64,000 bases of DNA. Origin: DSQK01 sp964550175 (lineage in GTDB: Archaea > Nanobdellota > Nanobdellia > Woesearchaeales > ARS49). The DNA lies in contig CAZJXP010000001.1 in NCBI GenBank assembly GCA_964550175.1, positions 186,001-250,000 of the forward strand, written 5' to 3'. The notes below the pieces were generated by a model. It saw only the letters and a list, made by a program, of their open reading frames with translations. It made no database searches and had not been told where the DNA came from. This document shows positions 9,639 through 18,529 of this stretch, in pieces. Position 1 is the stretch's first letter; each line of letters opens with the position of its first letter. A program made the translations under genes and the position numbers.

Positions 9639-9974
9639 ATGAAGCTACCCTCGACAATCCGTTTTGCTGACGACAAGATAAAACAAATGTTCGAAGAACT
9701 TGCGCACGGCGATGACGCGGAACGCAAACGGCACAAAAACATCCATCGCGCGTTCACAGAAATATCCGCCAATGCTTTTTGTGGAGTCCAGATTCCCAAA
9801 CGCTTAATTCCGCGAGAATATCTTGCGCAGCAGGATGTCAAGAACCTATGGAAATACAATCTGCCCGAGGCGTGGCGTCTGCTCTACAGCATCGAATCAG
9901 ACGGCATCATCGTGCTTTCCATCATCTTAGACTGGCTCGATCACGAAACATACGAGCGGAAATTCAAGTATTAA
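9639..9974 (+). CDS. RelE/ParE-fold toxin-like protein
   Basis: About 111 residues. The C-terminal half (NLPEAWRLLYSI, then GIIVLSIILDWLDHETYERKF) is typical of the RelE/YoeB/ParE mRNA-interferase fold, with the closing D-H-x-x-Y segment. The TATA box TATATAAAAA at 9610-9619 puts the transcript start near 9638, so a leaderless start at 9639 is preferred; an in-frame ATG at 9624 adds five residues. No separate antitoxin precedes it, and the divergent winged-helix gene is the only obvious partner. Confidence 0.7.
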   Translation: MKLPSTIRFADDKIKQMFEELAHGDDAERKRHKNIHRAFTEISANAFCGVQIPKRLIPREYLAQQDVKNLWKYNLPEAWRLLYSIESDGIIVLSIILDWLDHETYERKFKY

Positions 9975-10274
9975 TTATCTAAAAAACCAATAAATAATTC
10001 CGCACAAAACACCAAATGCGGTGGTAATCAATCCTGAATTGAAAAATTTAATCGCAACCATATCTTTCCAGTAAGGACCTGGTTTATGGTTTTGGTAATC
10101 CCAACGAACTGTTTGAAAAAGAAATGCTAGATTCATCATCACTATCACAAATAAAGCCCAACCAACCACTTGAGATACGGGCAAATGAGCGTAAAGATAA
10201 ATGCAAATAAAAGCAAGAATAAAAACTAACAGATTGAGTAGCTTATATTTTTCCTGTTCCTGTTTAAGCGTCAT
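9975..10274 (-). CDS. Small three-helix membrane protein
   Basis: 99 residues with a charged N-terminus and three hydrophobic segments (about 15-30, 36-52, 78-97). No family recognised. Its ATG overlaps by four bases the stop of the 255-aa membrane protein upstream, making it the last gene of module 2. Its stop abuts the stop of the convergent RelE-like gene. Module 1 has no counterpart. Confidence 0.65.
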   Translation of the reverse strand: MTLKQEQEKYKLLNLLVFILAFICIYLYAHLPVSQVVGWALFVIVMMNLAFLFQTVRWDYQNHKPGPYWKDMVAIKFFNSGLITTAFGVLCGIIYWFFR

Positions 10275-11038
10275 AGTATTGCTAAAACTTTATGCATGTA
10301 GAACTTGAACCAGGCTAAAAGCGGGGCGAGAACGATGCATGAAAGCACAATCGCAGTAAAAGCCGTCGCGTTCGTCAATGAAAGCGCGGCTTGAACTCCC
10401 GTGAACGCCAGAATGTTCGTTATGACTTCGATAACTTTCATCCAAATGAACGCGGTCGCCAACGCGATGAACATCGGAAGGAACAGCAGATGCATTTTCC
10501 CGAAACCAACGCTAAAAGCCGCACCCATAGACTCTTTTATTCCTTTGTGCATCAGCGAATGCTGGAACAAAAAAGTGAGATAGACAAAAATAAGCGATAA
10601 AATAACGATTCCGTAAATCGCGAACGATTGCGTCAGCCCGACTATGAAAAACCAATAAAGTAAAGCCCACGGCAGCGCCCACAACAACTGCGCGCCGAAG
10701 AATCTCGCAACAAACTTGACCGAGAGTTTCTTGTCAACAACCTGCGCCCAGGCCAACGACTGAATGATCGCGTAAGCCGCGCAAATCAACAGGAAAAAGC
10801 CGACGGTCGTGACGATGCTTTTCGTCAAGAACGACTGCATCACGACGGACAATTCCTCCGCCTGAAGCGCCGAGAAGTTCTGCATGGACAACGCGATCCG
10901 GTACAGCACGTCGATGAACAGGTAAATGAAACCCATCACGATGAGAAAGAACAGCACTTCATACAGCACAACAAAAACAAACGAGAGCTTGAACTTGAAC
11001 GATTCTTTGAACGCGTGCCAGATTTTCTTGAAATACAT
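10271..11038 (-). CDS. Polytopic membrane protein of surface module 2
   Basis: 255 residues with about six hydrophobic segments, closely matching in length and layout the 258-aa protein at 105-881, and likewise directly downstream of giant exported proteins. Its ATG overlaps the stop of the upstream 701-aa gene (TGATG). I do not recognise a family; detailed homology to the module 1 protein needs a profile comparison. Confidence 0.75.
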   Translation of the reverse strand: MYFKKIWHAFKESFKFKLSFVFVVLYEVLFFLIVMGFIYLFIDVLYRIALSMQNFSALQAEELSVVMQSFLTKSIVTTVGFFLLICAAYAIIQSLAWAQVVDKKLSVKFVARFFGAQLLWALPWALLYWFFIVGLTQSFAIYGIVILSLIFVYLTFLFQHSLMHKGIKESMGAAFSVGFGKMHLLFLPMFIALATAFIWMKVIEVITNILAFTGVQAALSLTNATAFTAIVLSCIVLAPLLAWFKFYMHKVLAIL

Positions 11039-13143
11039 CAGAACCCGTCACCCGGCTGCGCCTGCGCTTCCGGAGTGATGTCTTCCGTCGGATCAGCAGC
11101 ATCCGTACCCGTTGCATCTGTCGGAGCATTCGCGGCGTCGTCCGGCGCGGCCGGAGCGTTCTCGCCGCTCGGCGTCACGCCGCTTGTCACAATCGGAACG
11201 CAAAGCTGCTTTTCCTTTCCGCCCGTGCCCGTGTCAATCGCGCGAGCGTACGTGATGCACACCTGATCGTAATTCTTCGTGCTGTACTTGACAATGGCTG
11301 CACCGCCCTGCGCGCTCACCACTCCGCCCTTGCTGATCTTTTGCGGCTCAGGATACCAGTTGAACTGGCCGCCCGGCGAGTTGAACGTGAGCTGGACGCT
11401 GTTGTCCTCCTGCGCGCTCGCCGCGAAGAACGTGACCCGGTAAAGATACTGCTGGTGCTTCCCTTCCGCGTCGGAATAATACGACGGCTGAGACTTCTCG
11501 GCCTGAACATACGCAGCCGAGCGGATGCCGACGCCAGGATAAGTGGTCGTGATGACGATGTCCGTGTTCGCGCTGTCGCCGTACTTCTCGCACGCCTTCT
11601 GCGCGATGCAGTCCGCGCCCAACATTGCTTTGCAGAACGCGTTATCGACTTTTTCTCTCCACGCGCCGATCTGGTCCTTCATGAACAGTCCGCCCAAAGA
11701 TGCGATGCCTTGGTATTGTTGGTAGCCTTTCAACAGTTCGCCTGCGATGGCGAGGACGCTGCCGACCCAACCAAAATTGATTCCGAAAAGTCCCTTTTGG
11801 CCATTTCGCCAGACATCACGCCAATAGCCTAAAAGCGATTCAAGTTCGCCCGGATTATCCTTCATGTGCTGTTTTTTGAGCTCGTTGAATGCATCACGGT
11901 CTTTTGCCTCCAACTCATCAAGGGTTTTCTGTTGCGTGTCTGCATTCTCTCCGCTTAATGCCTCGCCCGTCTTTGCATCAACGGGAACGCTCAAGTCATT
12001 CGAGTTGACCCAAACTCCCGGAGTGATTTCGACGAGAATATTGCCATCGGAAAGATGATTCATTTTGTATGCGCGAGTTAATTCGGGAACTGGCGTTCCA
12101 TCCGTCGCAAATCGAACGCTTTTCCACTCCGTCGCAGAATAAGTATACTCTGTGCTCATACGCTGGCCGCTTGAAGATGCGGACTCGTACACCCGGCGCG
12201 AAACAAGTTCGCCGTTCACGTAAGAATTAATCTCAACCTCATCGCCATCAAACATTTTTTTGATTATTTCAGAATCGCCAGATTGAATGCCTGCAAAATC
12301 AATCTCTTTCATCAAGAAATCTCCTTTGATGACGGTCTTGCCGTCGGCGCTTATCGCAACGTCGCGCGCGAACGCGCTTGACGCGACATAACCGCCCGCT
12401 ATTTTCTCCGCGCCGGCCAACTGAGCGCCTTGCTGGTTGAATTTCGCGCTCAAGAATCCCAAATCAGAAATCTTGCCGTCGTATTTCAGCGCCGTGAACT
12501 CTTTTTTAGTCATGCTTTCATAAACACGGCCTGAACCGTCCATTATTTTTACGGAACTGCCGTCGTCATATACTGCGGTCTGGCCAGAAACCGTGTACGT
12601 GACGCCAGGTTTGCCGACGACTGACAAGACAACTGTGCCGTCGCTACCTGATGCAGTCACCTCTTTGCCAAGATAGTATATTTTGTCGTTTCTCGAGTCA
12701 AGTTTGTCGATACTGCCAGTCCATTTGTAGTCGCCAATGAAAATTTCTGACACTCCATTCTTGGACTGCACTTTCATATCGCCGACAACAATGCCGATGT
12801 TATTTTCTGAAGTGAACTCAGGCCCAGGCGCGAAATCCAAATTGCGAATTAACTTGTCCGTATGCTTCAACGCGAACGTGGCCAGTTCGTTACTAATCTC
12901 AACAGAATCCTTCGGCAAACTTGCCTTGTCCACCGCAAACGTATCAGAAGACCCTGAAATCTTGAATATTTTTTGGTCTGCGCCCGTTCCAGAAACATAA
13001 TAATGCGCGATCTCTTTTGTCTTCGATGAGCTCGTATCCGTCGTTTTTTTATCCGACGGACCAGAAACTTGCGTGACTTCCGCCATCGCCGGCACCGCCA
13101 TCACGATAAGCATCAGCACCATCAACGAAAGCAATTTTCTCAT
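11038..13143 (-). CDS. Exported 701-aa surface protein
   Basis: Starts with a clear Sec signal peptide (MRKLLSLMVLMLIVMAVP, cleavage after AMA). The first half is beta-rich with repeated short strands (residues about 30-390). A charged linker precedes a hydrophobic stretch around 455-485 and a cysteine-containing C-terminal beta domain (about 495-655). The last 45 residues are rich in Ala, Asp, Pro and Thr, as in an unstructured tail. It overlaps both neighbours by one to four bases, so expression is coupled. No known family. Confidence 0.8.
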   Translation of the reverse strand: MRKLLSLMVLMLIVMAVPAMAEVTQVSGPSDKKTTDTSSSKTKEIAHYYVSGTGADQKIFKISGSSDTFAVDKASLPKDSVEISNELATFALKHTDKLIRNLDFAPGPEFTSENNIGIVVGDMKVQSKNGVSEIFIGDYKWTGSIDKLDSRNDKIYYLGKEVTASGSDGTVVLSVVGKPGVTYTVSGQTAVYDDGSSVKIMDGSGRVYESMTKKEFTALKYDGKISDLGFLSAKFNQQGAQLAGAEKIAGGYVASSAFARDVAISADGKTVIKGDFLMKEIDFAGIQSGDSEIIKKMFDGDEVEINSYVNGELVSRRVYESASSSGQRMSTEYTYSATEWKSVRFATDGTPVPELTRAYKMNHLSDGNILVEITPGVWVNSNDLSVPVDAKTGEALSGENADTQQKTLDELEAKDRDAFNELKKQHMKDNPGELESLLGYWRDVWRNGQKGLFGINFGWVGSVLAIAGELLKGYQQYQGIASLGGLFMKDQIGAWREKVDNAFCKAMLGADCIAQKACEKYGDSANTDIVITTTYPGVGIRSAAYVQAEKSQPSYYSDAEGKHQQYLYRVTFFAASAQEDNSVQLTFNSPGGQFNWYPEPQKISKGGVVSAQGGAAIVKYSTKNYDQVCITYARAIDTGTGGKEKQLCVPIVTSGVTPSGENAPAAPDDAANAPTDATGTDAADPTEDITPEAQAQPGDGF

Positions 13144-16100
13144 GTCAGATCATCCAGTTCGTCGCACGAACCCTGGCCAAGACTCCAAGTCTCGGGCTTG
13201 ATGACGGCCTGCACATCGCCGATGACGGTGCCGAGAACATTCACGACGCCCGCGAGCGAGCAGAACGTGTACAGCAGTCCCGTGCTCGCCGCGCCCTGAC
13301 ATTGGTTCTTGCACGCAAGGCCCGTCAGAGTCGCCAACAACGCGAACGGATTTGAAAGGATGTCCTTCGCCATGTTGACGTATTGACCGAGGATCTTGCT
13401 ATACGGAACAAGCGCGAATGCCTGCGTCCAGACAAACAGGCAAGTCAAATAAGCCTTCTCGTCGTCGCAGACGCTTATCGGAACGCCCGACTCGGAAACG
13501 TCGCGCTTCAAACAGACCGCGTACCTGCATTGAATCTGTCGATACTTGTCAAGATTGTAAATGATGCCCGGCACGCACAATGTCGCGACGCTGAGCACGA
13601 GGCTTTCCTTGATGTTCGCGATGTTGTTGATGGTCTCGGTCGTTGACGCGCTCTGCTTCTGCGCATCCGATTGGGTTGCTTTTCCACTCGCGTCTTTCTC
13701 GCCGCTATTTCCGTTGAGATTTCCGAAATCAGTAAGCTGGCAGTTTGCTAAATCGCACATCGGCTTGAGCACGTTCGCGTCGATTCCCGCGACAGCTCCC
13801 CCAAGCTCGCCGCCAAGCACGGACTGCAACGGCTCCTTGACGCCCGAACACAATGAGCCATGGATGCTTTTGACGGCATTCGCGGCGGCTTCAGTCAATG
13901 GATCCCCGCTCAACGCCGTCGCCGCCACCCCAAGCACGCCAATCACGATCTCGAGCGCCCCGACGACATCCCAAATGACGCCGCGAATCATGCACACCTT
14001 CTGCGCTATATCGTCGATCTTCTTGAACGTCGAAAGGTATTTCGACATCTTCTCGGCGGAATCGACTGCGTTTTGCACCTTGCTATCAATAGCGGTCGAC
14101 AGGCTGGACATCTTGCTTTCGCCGAACTGGACAGACACTGTGACTGGCTCCATCTCCGGATTCTGCGTGAAGCCATCTCCTACTTTCGTGAACACCATGA
14201 CCGGACAAGTCAACGACAGTTTGCGCTCGGGATACTCTCTCACTGCTAACGTCGCGTGCAGATACGGCTCGTCGCTGCCGAACCCGTTGTTGATGAGCTC
14301 AAGCGAACTGACGCTGCCGTCCAAGTCGCCCGTGCACTCGTCCGTCGGACCCATCACGACATTCGCGACTTCGACCTTATCGTTTGATGACACTAACTTG
14401 ATCTTGCAGTACACATCGGTCGCAATCAGCGGAGCGACCGTCCTATCAATCGTGGACGGCGAACAGGTGACTTTGCTGGTCCAATAATTCGGATTCGCCT
14501 CGTCGAGCAAGCCGAACCCTTCGATCGGATACTCTTTGTCGACCGTGTTGCCCGCCGCATCTTGGAACGAGAACAGTATCTTCGTCTCGAACGAGCCGCT
14601 CTTTCCGACCGCGTCCGTGAATGAACAGTGCGTCTTTTCTTCTTCATCGGCCGTGCAGTCCCCTCGCACGTCGGCGTTTCCGCCGATGCCCTCGAAGTTC
14701 GCCATCGCAACCGCGACATCAGTCACTTCAAACGTGAACGTAAGCACATCTCCGTTGACGACCTTCTGCCCGTAATCCTGCCCGATGTGCTGCGGAGTGA
14801 ACACTGGCTCGCCGACGGTCGGCAGCTCGGCGTCATACACGAACGTGAACGGATACTGGTTACCAAGAAGGTTTCCTAAATCATCTGCCGTTGTCGGAAG
14901 CAATGAAACCGAATACTCTCCCGACGGACGGCCCGCGTCAATCTTCCACGAGCAAACCCAATCCGCGCCTTCCTGGACGCACTTGTCCGCCTTCATCGTG
15001 CTGCCGGAGAATCCCGACACATCAAGATATGCGTTCGCGCGCGCCATCGCGGACTCGGTGAACCGCACGGAAATAACCCCCTGCGTCCCCAGCAACGATT
15101 TTCCGTCCGCCTGCGCGAATCCCGTGCTAAATGACTGGAATACCGGCGGAGAGACGTCTGACGTAATTGAACAAGACAGCGTCTTCGACAGCGTGTTGCC
15201 GAACGTGTCGGCCGCCCGAATCGAAAACTCGCACGGCGAGACTTTATTGATTGGAACATCAGTCCACGTCAACGTCTGAGGGTTATCCGAGGATATCGAA
15301 ACCGGCGCCCGGTCATTGTACAGTCCGTTGTCCGCAAGTTTTCCGAAATCGCCACGAACGCTGTTCGGGTCGATCGAATCTTCTGAAACAATAATTTGAA
15401 TATCCGACAGCGTTCCCGTCGGCGGAATCGCGAGGATGTCGAATCCGTCTTTCGAGATGATCCTTGAGCCAGTCACGGCCGGACCAATCTTATCAACCGT
15501 GATTTCCGTGCACAACGGCGCGCTCGTCCTTCCGGTGCGGTCGACCGCGACCGCGCACAAGTTGTACGTTCCGGTTTTTTCAGCGGAATAATCCAAGGTT
15601 CCCTTGCTGACGCAATCCTTTCCTACCGGAATCGTCGCCTTCAATGTCGACTCCTCAAATATCTGCAACTCGCCAACCCCTGCGCAAGACGAAACATCGC
15701 CTGGAGAAACGGCGTAATCATGAGCCTCATAACTGAACTTCAAACTGCCGCCGCTGACGACCGGGTCCACAGAAAATGAACTCATTTCAGGATCGACCAT
15801 GTCAGAAACAAGAATCTCGACCTCGCCGTTCACGTTCACGCCGTCGTCGTTGAACAGCCAGACGCCGTAATCGGTTTTTCCGAGCTGGCCTTCTATCGGG
15901 TATTTGAACGTGCACACCGCGGATGAGCCGTCGCCCGAGCAAGCGTCGAACAAATACATAATGCCGCCGCCCGTCACGAAGCGCACTTGGTTCGGCGTGA
16001 TTTCCGGATCTCCTGGAATTTCGACCAACGCCTTCACCGTCAACGTATCAAACGATTTCGCGACATTCCTAATCCCTTGGTCGCCGGAGAACTGCTGGAT

Positions 16101-16181
16101 GCTCAAGGACTGCGCCGAGACGATTGGGAACGACATGATTAACGCCATCATCACGACCGCGAAGAATCGTTGTACCTTCAC
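13140..16181 (-). CDS. Exported 1013-aa surface protein with Ig-like domains
   Basis: Signal peptide at 1-24 (MKVQRFFAVVMMALIM, then SAQ). Several Ig/cadherin-like beta domains follow, with repeated AVDRTGRTSAP-type and DTFGNTLS-type strands (about 100-560). From about 690 there is a helical, partly hydrophobic, cysteine-rich region. Within it a CVPGIIYNLDKYR...C...C...YLTC pattern resembles one in the 2132-aa protein, suggesting a shared module. It sits between the RGQ-anchored protein and the 701-aa protein, with four-base overlaps. Likely part of the same envelope structure. Confidence 0.8.
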   Translation of the reverse strand: MKVQRFFAVVMMALIMSFPIVSAQSLSIQQFSGDQGIRNVAKSFDTLTVKALVEIPGDPEITPNQVRFVTGGGIMYLFDACSGDGSSAVCTFKYPIEGQLGKTDYGVWLFNDDGVNVNGEVEILVSDMVDPEMSSFSVDPVVSGGSLKFSYEAHDYAVSPGDVSSCAGVGELQIFEESTLKATIPVGKDCVSKGTLDYSAEKTGTYNLCAVAVDRTGRTSAPLCTEITVDKIGPAVTGSRIISKDGFDILAIPPTGTLSDIQIIVSEDSIDPNSVRGDFGKLADNGLYNDRAPVSISSDNPQTLTWTDVPINKVSPCEFSIRAADTFGNTLSKTLSCSITSDVSPPVFQSFSTGFAQADGKSLLGTQGVISVRFTESAMARANAYLDVSGFSGSTMKADKCVQEGADWVCSWKIDAGRPSGEYSVSLLPTTADDLGNLLGNQYPFTFVYDAELPTVGEPVFTPQHIGQDYGQKVVNGDVLTFTFEVTDVAVAMANFEGIGGNADVRGDCTADEEEKTHCSFTDAVGKSGSFETKILFSFQDAAGNTVDKEYPIEGFGLLDEANPNYWTSKVTCSPSTIDRTVAPLIATDVYCKIKLVSSNDKVEVANVVMGPTDECTGDLDGSVSSLELINNGFGSDEPYLHATLAVREYPERKLSLTCPVMVFTKVGDGFTQNPEMEPVTVSVQFGESKMSSLSTAIDSKVQNAVDSAEKMSKYLSTFKKIDDIAQKVCMIRGVIWDVVGALEIVIGVLGVAATALSGDPLTEAAANAVKSIHGSLCSGVKEPLQSVLGGELGGAVAGIDANVLKPMCDLANCQLTDFGNLNGNSGEKDASGKATQSDAQKQSASTTETINNIANIKESLVLSVATLCVPGIIYNLDKYRQIQCRYAVCLKRDVSESGVPISVCDDEKAYLTCLFVWTQAFALVPYSKILGQYVNMAKDILSNPFALLATLTGLACKNQCQGAASTGLLYTFCSLAGVVNVLGTVIGDVQAVIKPETWSLGQGSCDELDDLT

Positions 16182-18454
16182 GGTCCGACCTCAGGGTAGA
16201 ACAGTTTCATGTTCGCATCAACGTATTTCTGAACGTTCGAAATCTCTTCCAAATCTTCGATGATGAGGAACGTGCCCGGAATCTCCGCGCCCATCGCGCC
16301 GGCCTTGAACTTGATCTTGCTGGCGTGGAACAGCATGCTCGGCGTGACTTCCCAATCAAACTGGATATTTCCGGCAGGGAACGGCTTCTGCGACGTGCAC
16401 GGCTTATCCAGCACCGGCGGAAGCACCATTGTCACGTTGCCGATCGTCGTGTTTCCAGGAGGGACGTTGCCGAAATAAATCGCGTTCTCGGGAACAAAAT
16501 AGCAGTCGCGGTCCTGTTCGACTTCAATTCCGCGGTGCGGCTGGCCAAACACGGCGCCGCCGGCGGCCTTCTTCCAATCAATGCTGTACGTCGTCTGTAA
16601 GTCGCCGCACCTTCGCGTCGGCGGAATCGTGATATTTCCATGGTACAAGAGCGAAATTGAAACCGAGTAGTTGCCGACCGTCAACGGGATGTCCGTGTCG
16701 AGCAAGCCGTCGATGTTCGCGCCGCAGAGGTTCGCGAAGCTGTTCTGCCCACCTTCCTTGCGCTGCATCGTGACGAGCATCTGGTCGAACTTCGTCAGCG
16801 CAACGGCCGTCGGGTCAAGCGCCCAGCTCCAGGACACCATATCTTTCTTCAATCGCAGCTTCAAGCCCGTGCCGTTCAGGTGCACGATCGGGTGCACCGC
16901 GAGATCCTTGATTTGCTGAGCGTCCGTATTTGTATTGAACAGCGCGACTTCGCCCTGATAATCTTCCTTCACAACGCTCAATTCCCCGCCGATGCAGCGC
17001 GGCAATCGCGTCGACAATGAGCCGTTAATCGCGTCGCCTATCAAGCAGGCCTCGTCACCGCACTTGTACGCGACCGTCGCGTCTGCGGGCTTTCCGGTCA
17101 CGCTGTCATGCACGGAAATGTTGACGACGCCGGACGTCCTTTGGCTCTCGTCACAGAACAGGCTCTTGAACGAATCTGAAACCGGCGCGGGCTTCCAATC
17201 GGAAGTCAACACTTCGTTGTTGCGCATGTTTCCTTCCAGCGCGAACCGGAACGTGTAGCCTTGCTCGTTCATCGCGGCAGGCTGCCGCAATTCGACCATC
17301 GCAGGATAGCTCAGGTCGTACGCGAAATTATATCGTTGGATGCCGATGTTGAATTGGAATGTGCTGAGGAATGACTCGGGCTTGCAGACCTGGCCGTTGC
17401 AGTTGAGGTCGAAGTACGGCTTCCACTCGGGCAGATAGACGAACTTCGCCTCAAAGTCAGGCCACGGGCGCGTCTGCGGAATCAGCGCGTTACGATTGAG
17501 TGCGTTGATGACGGTCGCGCGGTTCTGCACCTCCGTCGGCGGCTCAATAGGGCGATAATTCAGCGTGCCGAACACCTGCAGCAGCGGAACATAATTCACA
17601 AGGAGATCAATCACGCGCTCTTCAACGGAGAACTTGACCCAGCGCGTGCCGGGGCTCAATTCGAACTCGACGTCTGACGCGGGCGGCAACGCCCCGGGGT
17701 CGGTGCGTGAGAACGCCGTTATCAATTCGCGCGCGTGACTGGCCAAAAATCCGTTTTCGGCCTCCAATGTCGTGATGTTGGTGGCAAGCTCGTACATGTC
17801 GTTCAACCTGACTGGAATGCTGGTGGCGAATTGACTCAGTTCGTTCTGGTTGCCTGCCTTCGTCATCGTGAACCTCTGCGTGAGCCCGACGACAACATCA
17901 TCTTCGGTGACGATAGAATTGACAACAGGAGTCCCTGCGGAAACAACCGTGATCTGCTGCTCCTCGAACGCCTCAAAATTCTTGAGGCAGTTCGGTAAAT
18001 TCGCTTTCACGTATTTGTCAAGCTGCCCTTCGATGCTCGGCTCGCCTTCCGACTTGTGCAGCGCCGGACGCTTCGAAGCGAATTCGCAATTACTTGTGCA
18101 CGTGTTGTCCGATTTCAAATACCACCAATAGGGAATGCCGTAATTTCCGTCCGGCGAGAAATAGACAACATCGCTCTGGGTCGTTTCCAATCTATCCGTT
18201 TTCGCGTTCGGGATTTCTTCCGTTGAAAGATAGCCTCCGTGGTCGCCGATGAGCCGCAATCCCTGTTCGCTGACGCTCGAGAGACAGCTCATGATGAAAT
18301 CTTGAACGGGCTGGGCCTCCTGAGAAACAGATTCTGTTCGCGGAAGCGAGTAAGTCTTCGATTGCCGAGCGTTTATGACCAAAACCGTCCCGACAAGGAG
18401 CACAATCAGGACGCCAATGATGATGAAGATAGTAAGCTGTCCTCTTTTACCCAT
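16178..18454 (-). CDS. RGQLTIF-anchored surface protein, first gene of module 2
   Basis: 758 residues starting MGKRGQLTIFIIIGVLIV, the same anchor as the 644-aa protein at 7278. The following stretch is alignable too (VQDFIMSCLSSVSEQGLRL; YVKANLPNCLKNFEAF). The rest is extracellular, beta-rich and cysteine-containing. The ATG at 18454 is preferred over an in-frame GTG at 18457 because AGAGGG lies six bases upstream and the length before RGQ then equals the paralogue's. The TATA CTTTAAATAC lies near 18510. It heads a five-gene overlapping operon ending at 9975. Confidence 0.85.
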   Translation of the reverse strand: MGKRGQLTIFIIIGVLIVLLVGTVLVINARQSKTYSLPRTESVSQEAQPVQDFIMSCLSSVSEQGLRLIGDHGGYLSTEEIPNAKTDRLETTQSDVVYFSPDGNYGIPYWWYLKSDNTCTSNCEFASKRPALHKSEGEPSIEGQLDKYVKANLPNCLKNFEAFEEQQITVVSAGTPVVNSIVTEDDVVVGLTQRFTMTKAGNQNELSQFATSIPVRLNDMYELATNITTLEAENGFLASHARELITAFSRTDPGALPPASDVEFELSPGTRWVKFSVEERVIDLLVNYVPLLQVFGTLNYRPIEPPTEVQNRATVINALNRNALIPQTRPWPDFEAKFVYLPEWKPYFDLNCNGQVCKPESFLSTFQFNIGIQRYNFAYDLSYPAMVELRQPAAMNEQGYTFRFALEGNMRNNEVLTSDWKPAPVSDSFKSLFCDESQRTSGVVNISVHDSVTGKPADATVAYKCGDEACLIGDAINGSLSTRLPRCIGGELSVVKEDYQGEVALFNTNTDAQQIKDLAVHPIVHLNGTGLKLRLKKDMVSWSWALDPTAVALTKFDQMLVTMQRKEGGQNSFANLCGANIDGLLDTDIPLTVGNYSVSISLLYHGNITIPPTRRCGDLQTTYSIDWKKAAGGAVFGQPHRGIEVEQDRDCYFVPENAIYFGNVPPGNTTIGNVTMVLPPVLDKPCTSQKPFPAGNIQFDWEVTPSMLFHASKIKFKAGAMGAEIPGTFLIIEDLEEISNVQKYVDANMKLFYPEVGP

Positions 18455-18529
18455 CACAAACCCTCTTTTTGCGCAAAACTTGTTTTGCGAGATGAAACAC
18501 CCAATTGCAGTATTTAAAGGTTACGAGGG

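Noticed and set aside
13561..14487. 308-codon plus-strand frame
   Set aside because: Antisense shadow of the 1013-aa surface gene, which has a signal peptide, coupling and domain features.
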